Part shown: piece by piece, positions 8,148 to 16,841 of the stretch
Layout of the letters: the number at the start of each line of letters is the position of its first letter
Numbering within the stretch: position 1 is the stretch's first letter
From: Mangrovibacterium sp047972415
GTDB lineage: Bacteria; Bacteroidota; Bacteroidia; Bacteroidales; Prolixibacteraceae
Assembly (NCBI GenBank): GCA_047972415.1
Contig: JBKEAN010000014.1
Location: 1-25,178, forward strand
Direction: 5' to 3'
Length of the DNA stretch: 25,178 bases
The notes under the pieces: model-generated
Database searches by the model: none
Seen by the model: only the letters and a program-made list of their open reading frames with translations
Told to the model about the DNA's origin: nothing
Program-made: the position numbers and the translations under genes

Positions 8148-9359
8148 CTATTTAAGTTCGTCAACGATCTTATTAACATTCACTTTCAAACCAGTTTTTA
8201 TAAACAAATTTTTTGTTGTAAGTATTTGAACCGTATTAGTATAGGTGTCATCAATTTCCTTAATACACTGAATTATTTTGTTAGAGTCTAGGTGTTCAAA
8301 GCTAAAGTTATATTTTTCCATGCCATAGTCGGAGAGTAGGGCTTTGTATTTATGGGACCAGCCTATTGAAATAGAAGGAATATTGTTTGACAAAGCGAAG
8401 ACTAAACAGTGAAACCGCGACGATATATGAATATCGAACGACCGAATGATATCTCGTAGTTCGAAAACACTTAGATGCTTCTGAATCACATTACATTTCA
8501 AATCGGGATTCGCAGTTTTGATGAGTTCAACGACCTTTAAGTCGTCTATTTCGTTTGCGAATAGGGTTATTTCATATTCAGAGCTTAAGTCCCGTATCAG
8601 ATCGGCGAGGGCGCAAATATACTCATCCTTTTCATGAGTCTTTTCAACTATTCTCGCATTAGGGGAGATACCAATCGATTTGATTTTGGTCGGATAGTTT
8701 TGGTTAAGGTTCTTGATTGGGAAATAGTCATTAAATAAGTTTACAATATCATTTGAAAAATGTACTTCAATTTTGGCTTTAGTATCAAGTTGTGACAAGT
8801 GAGTGAGTGATTGTTGATCTCGAATAAAAATTATACTCGCCAGATTGATAAACTTCTCTACATTCCGTTTGATCCGTTGGTTTGTTTGAAAAGGTCCCCA
8901 TGATTGAGGTAAAAAGATAATTGGAATCTTTTTAACATAGCAGTAATATGACCAAACTTTAGTATTCATAGCAAACGAGGCACCCCAAGAGCATTCATCA
9001 GAATAAGTAAATCCTGCTGCATCAAAAAAGGCAGTGATCTTACCGTGCTCTTTTTCCAAAACAATTATTTCGAGGGTGGTTTTAGGGTCATTAAACAACA
9101 ATTTGAGATAAGTTGGTTGTACAAGCCTTGAAGTAATGAACATCAATGTTTTAACCTTAGTGAGGCTTTTTTTTGATAAAGTATAGAATCCGACTTCACT
9201 TCTCAATTGATTTTTATACGGGGGAGGATCACAATTTAATAGTACTTGCTTGTATCCTAAATTTTCGATTAAAATCTGAGAGATAGTAAGAGCCATAGCT
9301 TCAGCTCCTTTGTTTGAAAAATTAATTCCACGTACGATTGCTTTCTTCGTTATTGACAT
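8148..9359 (-). CDS. Polysaccharide pyruvyl transferase family protein
   Basis: A 403-residue member of the CsaB/WcaK/ExoV family (PF04230), expected to move pyruvate from phosphoenolpyruvate to a sugar as a ketal, adding negative charge to the glycan. Motifs: early FSNKGAEAMALTI, central FLPQSWGPFQT, IRDQQS, and the C-terminal signature ISSRFHCLVFALSNNIP (from about 312; R315, H317). The frame is open a further 54 codons upstream, but that part lies inside the nitroreductase gene and has no family resemblance, so I start at ATG 9359, where MSITKKAIVRGINFSNKGAE looks like a true N-terminus. Spacing to the nitroreductase stop is 11 bases. Some members of this family have non-pyruvylating roles. 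Confidence 0.85.
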   Translation of the reverse strand: MSITKKAIVRGINFSNKGAEAMALTISQILIENLGYKQVLLNCDPPPYKNQLRSEVGFYTLSKKSLTKVKTLMFITSRLVQPTYLKLLFNDPKTTLEIIVLEKEHGKITAFFDAAGFTYSDECSWGASFAMNTKVWSYYCYVKKIPIIFLPQSWGPFQTNQRIKRNVEKFINLASIIFIRDQQSLTHLSQLDTKAKIEVHFSNDIVNLFNDYFPIKNLNQNYPTKIKSIGISPNARIVEKTHEKDEYICALADLIRDLSSEYEITLFANEIDDLKVVELIKTANPDLKCNVIQKHLSVFELRDIIRSFDIHISSRFHCLVFALSNNIPSISIGWSHKYKALLSDYGMEKYNFSFEHLDSNKIIQCIKEIDDTYTNTVQILTTKNLFIKTGLKVNVNKIVDELK

Positions 9360-9370
9360 TGCTGTTTGAA

Positions 9371-10402
9371 TTAGATAAAACGAGATAATTGTTCTGGCGT
9401 TTTTTTGGTTGATAGGGGAATTCTGATTCCTTCTTGAGCATATCCGTATGCAATAAGCATAACAACCTGTTCGTTGGGTTTCAGGTTGATTACACTTGAT
9501 ATAGCTTTTTGTTTTTCCCAAATATCCGGCCAGTTAATTGGACAGGTGCTAATCCCTTCAGCAGTAAGAGCAATCATTAAAAGCATCGCAGATAGACTGG
9601 CATCGATGATTCCCAAATGCCTATCGAATTCTTTAAAGTATGCTTCATGGTCTGTAACAACCGCGATTAACTGTTTTAGATTTTCAAATCCGGTGGTTCC
9701 AAAAGATATGTTAGAAACTTCAATCGCCGTTTTTGGATTGGCAATGACGATATATTTAAATGGTTGTCTATTACATCCACTGGGTGCATTTCTTGCGACT
9801 TTAATAGCCTTGGTAATAAGATCGTCCGGAACCAGTTTCTCTGTGAAGAAACGAATTGAGTGCCTCTTTAGAACGATATCTTCAATCAACTTGAGATCAG
9901 TGTCTAAGTAATGGTCTGTTTTTTCAGGCTTATTAGTCGAAATGTGGTCTGTGTATTTGCTTTTGGCGAGAGTGAAGCGATGGAATAGCTTGTTTAAAAA
10001 TGGATTTCTATCAACAACAGCAAAATATTCATCGAGAACAATGTTAAAATAAGCAGCTTCATCCTTCTTTTTGTGTTCTGAGTTTATATATCCTTCGTAA
10101 ATAATAATGGTTTCTTCAATGTAATTACCAGCAAATACTTTTTTTTGATTTTTCTGACTGAGCCCTTTTTCAATTCGGTGTATATTTCTCCGAAGTTGAT
10201 ATGTGTGTGCCGATTGAAAATTCTTATAGTCCAGGTGTTTTAGATTAGATCTGATTACAACTGACTTCTCGAATCGATAAGCTCCCGGACGAATGAAATA
10301 AAATAATGTTATCGTGAAATTATTGCTCGAGATAAATTGCTTTATCTTTTTCTCCAAAGACAACTTGAATTTGATTATATTATGTTTATATGGAATTTTC
10401 AT
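9371..10402 (-). CDS. Nitroreductase-family flavoprotein
   Basis: A 343-residue protein with an FMN-binding nitroreductase domain in its second half: RHSIRFFTEK (180-189), NAPSGCNRQPFKYIVI (205-220) and the late GISTCPINW segment are the usual flavin-contact blocks. The first 175 residues form a separate, mostly helical region with no motif I recognise, longer than in classical nitroreductases (about 200 residues in total). Domain members use NAD(P)H and FMN for redox chemistry or deiodination/desaturation-like steps. Gene order places it directly before the pyruvyl transferase and overlapping the hydrolase gene by 17 bases, so it probably helps modify a sugar or another part of the glycan. 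Reaction and substrate are unknown. Confidence 0.78.
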   Translation of the reverse strand: MKIPYKHNIIKFKLSLEKKIKQFISSNNFTITLFYFIRPGAYRFEKSVVIRSNLKHLDYKNFQSAHTYQLRRNIHRIEKGLSQKNQKKVFAGNYIEETIIIYEGYINSEHKKKDEAAYFNIVLDEYFAVVDRNPFLNKLFHRFTLAKSKYTDHISTNKPEKTDHYLDTDLKLIEDIVLKRHSIRFFTEKLVPDDLITKAIKVARNAPSGCNRQPFKYIVIANPKTAIEVSNISFGTTGFENLKQLIAVVTDHEAYFKEFDRHLGIIDASLSAMLLMIALTAEGISTCPINWPDIWEKQKAISSVINLKPNEQVVMLIAYGYAQEGIRIPLSTKKTPEQLSRFI

Positions 10403-11588
10403 AATACTTTGATTTTATTTTTTCCAATGTAATTTCTAATTTACTAATTTCAAATCCGGCAGAGAGGAAAACACCTACACCAAAATCTTCAGTATTTGCA
10501 GATATGTCTAAACCCCCAAACTTGGGAGAAGCTCCTTGAGGTTGCACGTAACCTAAAAAACCAGTCTGACTTAGCGAAACTTCACTAAGAGCTTGCCATG
10601 CGCAGGATACAGATTCCCAATATTCTCTTTCAGTAAGAACATCATTATTAATACCCCATGCTAGTCCAAATGCGAACAGTGCTGTTCCACTTGTTTCTGG
10701 TCCCGGGTAATCTAATGGATCAACCAAATTCCTGTTCCAAAAGCCATCTTTTCGTTGTTGGTTGACAATTGCTTTAGACATTTTTTTGTAGACTGCAAGA
10801 TATTCACTTCGACCTATTGCTGTAGGTGGAAGCTTGGCTAGTGTTTTAGCTAATGCGGCATAAACCCACCCGTTACCTCTTGACCAATGTATTGCTTTTC
10901 CTCTAATGGTGATATTATGTTCGGGTAAATAGTCAGCGTCCCTATACCATAGGCCATTGGAACTATATAAGCCAATCTTGTCTTTTGTGAATGTAAACAG
11001 TTCATACGTTTTCTTATAATACCGAGCATCATTCTTAAAATTTCCAGTCTCTATCAGAACAGGCATAGCCATGTACAGGGCATCAATCCAGGTCCAATAG
11101 TTATCTCTATTGTCGAGAAGCATATTTTCCATACAAATAATTATGTTATCGATCATAGAGTTGTTTTGATAGAATTGAGACAATTTGAAATATGCTTGTC
11201 CACAACATTGTTTATCGGCATTTCTTATCTCACTAAGATTCTCTCCTCTGTCTAAAACAAGGGAGAATTTATTCCGTTTTGCCCAACTAAATGAATGAGC
11301 CAGATAGGTACTGTCCCTTGTTAATTCAAACAAGTCTAATTCAGCTGAGTAATAAACGGCTTTGTTCCAATGAGAGTCTCCCGGTGTAAGTTCACTTCTC
11401 AAAAAGTAATCATTTGCTTTTCTCATTGCAGCTATAACGTCCACTCTTTTAGGAACAATTAATGTTTCTGGATTAAGCTCAGCAGTCCCGTTACTGATAT
11501 CCGTATCTCTACACGAAAAAAAGACAACTAATGAAAATAACCAGATATGAATAAAAACTGACTTATATTTTAGTATTTTCTTTGCCAT
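10386..11588 (-). CDS. GH88/GH105-like unsaturated uronyl hydrolase, lipoprotein
   Basis: A 400-residue exported protein: basic start, hydrophobic stretch and lipobox VVFFSC (Cys26). The mature part is an alpha6/alpha6-barrel of the GH88/GH105 type, with NADKQCCGQAYF (about 123-134), WTWIDALYMAMPVL (D169, likely catalytic position), HWSRGNGWVYAAL (234-246) and ETSGTALFAFGLAWG. Known family members remove the unsaturated uronic acid left at the non-reducing end after a polysaccharide lyase has cut. Its presence between flippase and nitroreductase genes is unusual for a synthesis locus; a lyase-like BNR_4 lipoprotein in the same operon makes a functional pair plausible. Exact family (88 or 105) and substrate are uncertain. 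Confidence 0.82.
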   Translation of the reverse strand: MAKKILKYKSVFIHIWLFSLVVFFSCRDTDISNGTAELNPETLIVPKRVDVIAAMRKANDYFLRSELTPGDSHWNKAVYYSAELDLFELTRDSTYLAHSFSWAKRNKFSLVLDRGENLSEIRNADKQCCGQAYFKLSQFYQNNSMIDNIIICMENMLLDNRDNYWTWIDALYMAMPVLIETGNFKNDARYYKKTYELFTFTKDKIGLYSSNGLWYRDADYLPEHNITIRGKAIHWSRGNGWVYAALAKTLAKLPPTAIGRSEYLAVYKKMSKAIVNQQRKDGFWNRNLVDPLDYPGPETSGTALFAFGLAWGINNDVLTEREYWESVSCAWQALSEVSLSQTGFLGYVQPQGASPKFGGLDISANTEDFGVGVFLSAGFEISKLEITLEKIKSKYYENSI

Positions 11589-11610
11589 TTAAGTGTGGAT
11601 TAAGTATATA

Positions 11611-13047
11611 TCATCTCGCGTTTTTTAATCTGGTTGCTAATAACTTCAATTCTTCTTTTTCGAAGTAAAGAAGCAATGCTCCATAGGAGAGAAAATAAAT
11701 CATACTTATAAACGTCCAATGGATATTGGGAACCAAAAGTCTAACAGCATATGCCAGAATAAAGCCAATTCCTATCGATAAAATTGCACCTTTAACAGCT
11801 GATACAATTTCGAGGAGGGTTATCTTTATGTATCTGTTTAATACAAAGCATGCAACAATAACTAAACTCATCTTATTTAGTAGAATGGCAATACTTGCAC
11901 CAATTAATCCCCAATTTGATATTCCCAAATATAAGCTGGGAACAAGTACGAAGATGGTTGTTGCCAAAATGATCTTAAATTCGAGCCCAGGGTGGCCTAA
12001 CCCTCTCAATAAAGAAGCAAACGAATTGATTAATAAATGAACCATTACAGCTAAAGACAATATTTTAAGAGGGATAATTGCTGCCTCCCATTTGTCACCA
12101 AAAATAGCAATAATTAAGTTCCCTCCCTCTAATATAAAGTAAGTCATAAGTGGGTATATCGTAATAGCATTTATTTTTACAATTTTCAGGAAATAACCTT
12201 TTAGTCTTTCCTTATTATCCTGCAATTGCCCAAACACAGGATACATAACCTTGTTCAGTATTGAGCTAATGGTTTGTCGTAACATCTCGGTTAATGAGAA
12301 TGCCAGAGTATACGCACCCAATGGACCAGCTCCCATCATTTTTCCAATCATTAAATTATCAATATTATACGTAGTGGTGCTAAAAATTGCTGTTCCCGTC
12401 GAGTACATTCCGAAACTGAAGATTTCTTTAAAATGACTGTAATGCCATTCTAACTTTGGCATCCACTTCGTTGATAAAAACAGCAAAGGTATACTTAATA
12501 GTGCAGTAAGAAAGGTATCAATAGCCAATGCCCAAACTCCGAAACCCAGAAAGGCAGCTAATATTCCGAGTAAACCAGCAATTAGTGCAGCAGAGTTCTG
12601 TATCATAGCAAGCCTTTTGAAGTTCATCGACCTTGTTAGGATTACTATGTGTACTAAGTTTAAAGGTTTTAGCAAAATGCCAATACTCAAAACAGGAATT
12701 AGTTTTACCAAAATTGGCTCATCGTAAAATTTTGCGATTAATGGACCAACCGCTAAACACATGACTAAATATAAGCCAATTCCCCATAGTACACCAGTCC
12801 AAAAAGCAGTATCATATAACCGTTCTGCTTTGTAATTATCTTTTTTCTGAATTAGCGCAGCTCCCATTCCGAGCTCTGAAGCGGCAGACACAACAGCGAT
12901 AAAGATACTTGTCATACCAATTAGTCCAAAATCGTCGGGTAGTAGGAGTTTGGCCAATAATAGTTTAACAAAAAACCGGAATAATGCACCAATGGCAAAT
13001 TCAACACTAGCCCATTTTAAGCTTTTGATAATGGTTTTTGAGTCCAA
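11611..13047 (-). CDS. Wzx-like polysaccharide flippase (MOP superfamily)
   Basis: A 478-residue integral membrane protein with about twelve to fourteen helices, starting with SLKWASVEFAIGALFRFFVK and continuing PDDFGLIGMTSIFIAVVS and ELGMGAALIQKKD, the N-terminal pattern of oligosaccharide flippases. It should move the undecaprenyl-linked repeat unit from the cytoplasmic to the periplasmic face. The start codon is TTG at 13047: I see no in-frame ATG or GTG in the bases just upstream, and the first residues already match the family. An uncommon start may limit its expression. It follows a 197-base gap after the wzz-like gene, where I see no clear promoter. Confidence 0.88.
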   Translation of the reverse strand: MDSKTIIKSLKWASVEFAIGALFRFFVKLLLAKLLLPDDFGLIGMTSIFIAVVSAASELGMGAALIQKKDNYKAERLYDTAFWTGVLWGIGLYLVMCLAVGPLIAKFYDEPILVKLIPVLSIGILLKPLNLVHIVILTRSMNFKRLAMIQNSAALIAGLLGILAAFLGFGVWALAIDTFLTALLSIPLLFLSTKWMPKLEWHYSHFKEIFSFGMYSTGTAIFSTTTYNIDNLMIGKMMGAGPLGAYTLAFSLTEMLRQTISSILNKVMYPVFGQLQDNKERLKGYFLKIVKINAITIYPLMTYFILEGGNLIIAIFGDKWEAAIIPLKILSLAVMVHLLINSFASLLRGLGHPGLEFKIILATTIFVLVPSLYLGISNWGLIGASIAILLNKMSLVIVACFVLNRYIKITLLEIVSAVKGAILSIGIGFILAYAVRLLVPNIHWTFISMIYFLSYGALLLYFEKEELKLLATRLKNAR

Positions 13048-13244
13048 TTGTACATTATTTTTTTGATTGATAGATATGTTCGGATACCCTTAATATAAGT
13101 AGTTTTTCAGTTTCGGAAGGATAAGACGTATGAACTTATTTGTAAGCCTGAATTGTTGAATTTCTATATTTCAGTATGATCAGATTGTAATACAGTTTGG
13201 GCTTGCAAGAAAACCAAAGAATATAAAAAATTAGAATTATGAAA

Positions 13245-14378
13245 CTACGCTCCGCGAGTGAGATGATGCACAAAATCTAATTTTCTAAAGATAATTAGTC
13301 CCAAGCCGAGTATGCTACCTATAAAAATCCAAATAATTAAAATCATTGGTCGGTTAGGTTTTGTTTTTTTATTTGGTACCTGAACCGGCTCAATAATCGT
13401 CAAGATTGGCGTATCTTCTTTCACTTGTATTTGAGCAGTTTCGACTTGTTTAGCCAGTTCTGAATAAACCGAGTAGGCTAGGTTATACTGACTTTGTAAA
13501 CGTTCCTGTTCGGTTAAAGCTACGTTTGAGCTCACATTGCGGTTGCGATCGCGAAACAGGGCCAGTTCGTTTTGGGCTTTTTCAAACTCGGTTTCTTTCT
13601 CCCGGTAGCGGGCTTCAACAAACTTTAATTGGTCGGCTGCTTTCTCTTGCTTGTATTTGGTAATGTATTGTTGCAGCAGGTTTTGCGCCTTTTGTGCTAC
13701 TTGTGCTGCTAATACAGGGTCTTCAAAGTTGGTTGAAAGTGTTACATAGCCTTCTTTATCATTTAGATTGAGATTAAGCTGGGCACTTATTGCTTTGCGG
13801 ACTTCTTCCTGCTTCTCTGTCAAGCTCAATAAGTCATTCGTGGTCATTGAGTCATTAATAGTCATTTCGGTTTCGCCTTTGAGGGCTTTCAGCAACAGGA
13901 AGGGTAGCCCCAATGTATATTTTTTAATGGTGCCCAGCGCACCTGGTTTTTTGTATTCGGTGTACCAGTCGTATAGGGTGACCGGTTCGTCCAGCCCGGG
14001 GCAGTAAAAATTGCTGTTCATCAAATCCAATTGAAAAGGAATGGACTGGACAATTTGCGGGTAAATCATTGGTGATAGGCTTTCGGAGCTACTCATGCTG
14101 CCCAGGTTTACCCCGGCCATAGCAGCCAACGAAGATAAGCCACCCAGTTTGTTGTTTGTACTACTTGTTTGTGGAACCATGATGGTTGATGCAGTATATT
14201 CCTTGGGGCTAAGCAGCGCAAAAACTAAACCCAATACCAAACCTCCCAGGGTGAATTTAATCACGGTCCGTCGTCCGTCCCAAAGGGTGTGGGCGAGCGC
14301 AATGAGGTCAATTTCGTCCTTATCCGTGAAGGAAGGTTGGATTTGAGAATTTTGAGGGCTATTGGAAGTCGTATTCAT
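13245..14378 (-). CDS. Wzz-like chain-length determinant / polysaccharide co-polymerase
   Basis: A 377-residue inner-membrane protein: cytoplasmic N-terminus (PSFTDKDEIDLIALAHTLWD), first membrane helix at about 40-57, a periplasmic domain with long coiled-coil-prone stretches (about 225-320, including LKFVEARYREKETEFEKAQN), the proline-rich VPNKKTKPNRP before the second helix (about 345-363), and a short tail. It regulates chain length together with Wzy and links to the outer-membrane exporter. There is no Wzc-type tyrosine kinase domain or Tyr cluster. It lies 30 bases after the SLBB gene. Base composition changes inside the gene at about 13500: the 3' quarter is AT-rich like the assembly genes, the rest resembles the SLBB gene. 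Confidence 0.88.
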   Translation of the reverse strand: MNTTSNSPQNSQIQPSFTDKDEIDLIALAHTLWDGRRTVIKFTLGGLVLGLVFALLSPKEYTASTIMVPQTSSTNNKLGGLSSLAAMAGVNLGSMSSSESLSPMIYPQIVQSIPFQLDLMNSNFYCPGLDEPVTLYDWYTEYKKPGALGTIKKYTLGLPFLLLKALKGETEMTINDSMTTNDLLSLTEKQEEVRKAISAQLNLNLNDKEGYVTLSTNFEDPVLAAQVAQKAQNLLQQYITKYKQEKAADQLKFVEARYREKETEFEKAQNELALFRDRNRNVSSNVALTEQERLQSQYNLAYSVYSELAKQVETAQIQVKEDTPILTIIEPVQVPNKKTKPNRPMILIIWIFIGSILGLGLIIFRKLDFVHHLTRGA

Positions 14379-14408
14379 CTTCGTTTGTGTCTGTAAATCA
14401 GTCCTGTT

Positions 14409-16841
14409 CTATTTTAAAACGGCTACAATAGCCACAGTTATCGACGAGAAGGTGCTGGCAATGGCCAGCCAGGTGCCTGTGTCCATCCGGGCACGTTCGG
14501 GTTTCTCGGGTACAATAATCTGGCAGCCACGTTCCGGTTTGGGGTATTTGCGGAACAGGCCATGTTTTGTGGCAGCCGACGAACCATTGGCATACACCAG
14601 ATAAACCTTGTTCTTTTTGGCTTTGTCAGAGAAACCTCCAGCCGCATTGATGTACTTTTTAACCGAGATATTGTCGTCGAAGCTTAAGCCGATTGGGTTC
14701 ATCACTTCGCCATTTACCCAAATTTCGTCCGATTTCATGGGAATGAAAATCTCGTCGCCGGCCCGCAGGGTGTAGTTATTGTCGTTTCCCGGATTGTCCA
14801 TAATCTCGTGGAGTTGTAATTCCAGGGTTTTGAAGCTTTGATTTTGCAGCAAATCCAGCGTGCTATCAGCTTCAAATTTCATGCTTTGGGCAAGCTCAAG
14901 TTGATTTTTTGGGTCTTCGTCCACCATGCGTTTCATGCGGGCGCCATCGCTGTAAGCATAAGGTGTTAAACCACCTGCTCGTTCAACGAGATCCGAAATC
15001 CGCTCGTCCTTATTGCTGATGCTGTACTGTCCAGGGTATTTTACTTCACCCAGAATGCTGACGGTTTGCTGGGATTCGTACGAGGGTGCTTTGCGGACAT
15101 AGACCTGATCGAATGGTTGGAGAATGAAGTTTTCGTCGTCTGCATTGAGTTTTAGGTTGCGGTCGACTGAAAATGAGAACAGGCTAACCAGCTTGTTGTT
15201 GATGTTGGCGGCTTCAGCATAGTTGTTCCGGCGGGCAACTTCAATATACGATTCGCTGGCTGCTTCGCGCATACCATCAGCCAAAAAAATCAGGTCTTTA
15301 AGTGTCATATTGCGGTAAAACTTAAATTCACCTGCTTTCATTACTTCGCCATAAATACGTACTTTTTGTTGTTCGCCAATGCTGTAAATATCGCGGATGA
15401 TAATTTGGTCTTCACGTTGCAGCGTTATATCGGACGAACCTGACAAAATCTCTTCCACATTAAACGGAATGGTATTGGGGAAAAGTTGTTTATCGAGCCG
15501 AATGATTAAACCGCGGCTTGCAAAATAGTTTGGTATCAGTCCACCGGCTGTTTGAAACAGCGAGGAGAGGGTCATTCCCTCTGCGAGCGCATAGGTTCCG
15601 GGGCGGTAAACAGCACCTTCGATACTCACGCGGTTTTCAAATCGGTTGATGACTTTTTCGGCCTGAATTTGATCCCCGTTTTTTAGCTGAAACGTTCCGA
15701 ACTGGTCTTTTTTTACATCTTCGAGTTTGTACCCTCCATCGGCATAGCGGGTTATAAGTACGCGCTCCTGAAAGGCACTGTCGGCAAATCCACCGGTATA
15801 GGCGAGGAAGCTCGAAATATTTTCATTTTCTTTTAGTTCGAAGATACCATTTCGTTTAAAGGCGCCTTTTGCCTGCACCCGTTTGGTATAGGTGGGAATG
15901 ATTAAAACATCCTGGTCGCGTAATGCGATGTTTGCACGGGCATTGTTATTCAGTAAATAGTCGTAAGCATCTATTTCGCCTACCAGCTTGTTGTCGCGCA
16001 TAACCCGGATAGAACGGAACGAACCATTTTCGTTGGGCCCCCCCGACAGGTATAGCGCGTTAAAGGCTGAAGCGGTTGCCGGAAGGGTATAAGTTCCGGG
16101 GCTGAGTGCTTCGCCAACAACATTCACTTTAATCGAACGCAAGTTGTTGATGCTAACGTCGGCAAAGGTATTGGGTGTTGAGCCCGACATGCCGCTGTAA
16201 ATTGCCGACAGGCGCTGGATGAGCATATTGCGGACAGTTGCAAAATTCTGGCCGGCAACTTTTACAGCCCCTAAATCGGGGATGTTGATTGAGCCGGTAC
16301 CATCAACTGTAAGTTGGTAACTTTGCTGGCTGTCACCCCAAACGTTAATGCTGATTTCGTCGCCCATGCCAACTACGTAATCCGATGGTACAGGTATGTT
16401 AACCGATGGTTCGAAGCTCAGTTTGTCCTGATTGAAAAGCTGATACCCAAAAATGCGTTTGTTTTTGTCGCTGGCATTCACCTGCGTTTTTTGGCTACTC
16501 TCCAGTTCATACGAGAAATTGGCATCAGAAGGAACTGTTGTATTTTTATTCCCATTACTGGTTGCCGATTGACCGTTCCCCCCCGATAATTGTATCTCGC
16601 GGATGCGGGTCATCATTTGGTCGATTTGCTGCTGGGTGGCACCGCGGGCACGGGCCAATTCAGCAGCTTCGGCCGGGCTTAGCCCCTGTTCGTTCATTTG
16701 ACGAATAATCTGCCGGATTTGATCGTCGGAAAGGTTATTTACTTTGACGGACTGAACTTCGGATTGGCTTTGGGCCAGAACAAGTGATGTGCTTCCCAAA
16801 AACAGCATCAACAGCGCAAAACATTGGAGCGATTTAAGCAT
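14409..16841 (-). CDS. SLBB-domain polysaccharide export outer-membrane protein (Wza-like)
   Basis: An 810-residue protein forming the export channel or its periplasmic part. A signal peptide (1-23, ending VLAQ) has no lipobox Cys, unlike Wza. Next come a helical segment (about 37-84, SDDQIRQIIRQMNEQGLSP), a Poly_export domain (about 150-230, VPSDYVVGMGDEISINVWGD) and a series of SLBB-type repeats, seen as recurring VxGEV/EAxxPGxY units (VVGEALSPGTY, IEGAVYRPGTY, IYGEVMKAGEF, ILGEVKYPGQY, VNGEVMNPIGL). It ends in a single hydrophobic helix (WLAIASTFSSITVAIVAVLK). About twice the length of Wza, which is usual for the Bacteroidota type. Two G7 tracts (coding strand) lie in the first third. First gene of the operon; a -7 box lies 156 bases upstream. 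Confidence 0.9.
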   Translation of the reverse strand: MLKSLQCFALLMLFLGSTSLVLAQSQSEVQSVKVNNLSDDQIRQIIRQMNEQGLSPAEAAELARARGATQQQIDQMMTRIREIQLSGGNGQSATSNGNKNTTVPSDANFSYELESSQKTQVNASDKNKRIFGYQLFNQDKLSFEPSVNIPVPSDYVVGMGDEISINVWGDSQQSYQLTVDGTGSINIPDLGAVKVAGQNFATVRNMLIQRLSAIYSGMSGSTPNTFADVSINNLRSIKVNVVGEALSPGTYTLPATASAFNALYLSGGPNENGSFRSIRVMRDNKLVGEIDAYDYLLNNNARANIALRDQDVLIIPTYTKRVQAKGAFKRNGIFELKENENISSFLAYTGGFADSAFQERVLITRYADGGYKLEDVKKDQFGTFQLKNGDQIQAEKVINRFENRVSIEGAVYRPGTYALAEGMTLSSLFQTAGGLIPNYFASRGLIIRLDKQLFPNTIPFNVEEILSGSSDITLQREDQIIIRDIYSIGEQQKVRIYGEVMKAGEFKFYRNMTLKDLIFLADGMREAASESYIEVARRNNYAEAANINNKLVSLFSFSVDRNLKLNADDENFILQPFDQVYVRKAPSYESQQTVSILGEVKYPGQYSISNKDERISDLVERAGGLTPYAYSDGARMKRMVDEDPKNQLELAQSMKFEADSTLDLLQNQSFKTLELQLHEIMDNPGNDNNYTLRAGDEIFIPMKSDEIWVNGEVMNPIGLSFDDNISVKKYINAAGGFSDKAKKNKVYLVYANGSSAATKHGLFRKYPKPERGCQIIVPEKPERARMDTGTWLAIASTFSSITVAIVAVLK

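Noticed and set aside
9360..9521. 54-codon N-terminal extension of the pyruvyl transferase frame
   Set aside because: It lies inside the nitroreductase gene, is rich in Cys/Arg/Asn without family resemblance, and the ATG at 9359 gives the expected N-terminus.
9474..9911. 145-codon plus-strand frame
   Set aside because: Antisense shadow of the nitroreductase gene, which has clear domain motifs on the minus strand.
13048..13244. Possible promoter or regulatory RNA between the wzz-like and wzx-like genes
   Set aside because: No -7/-33 pair at correct spacing and no stable hairpin found by eye on the minus strand.
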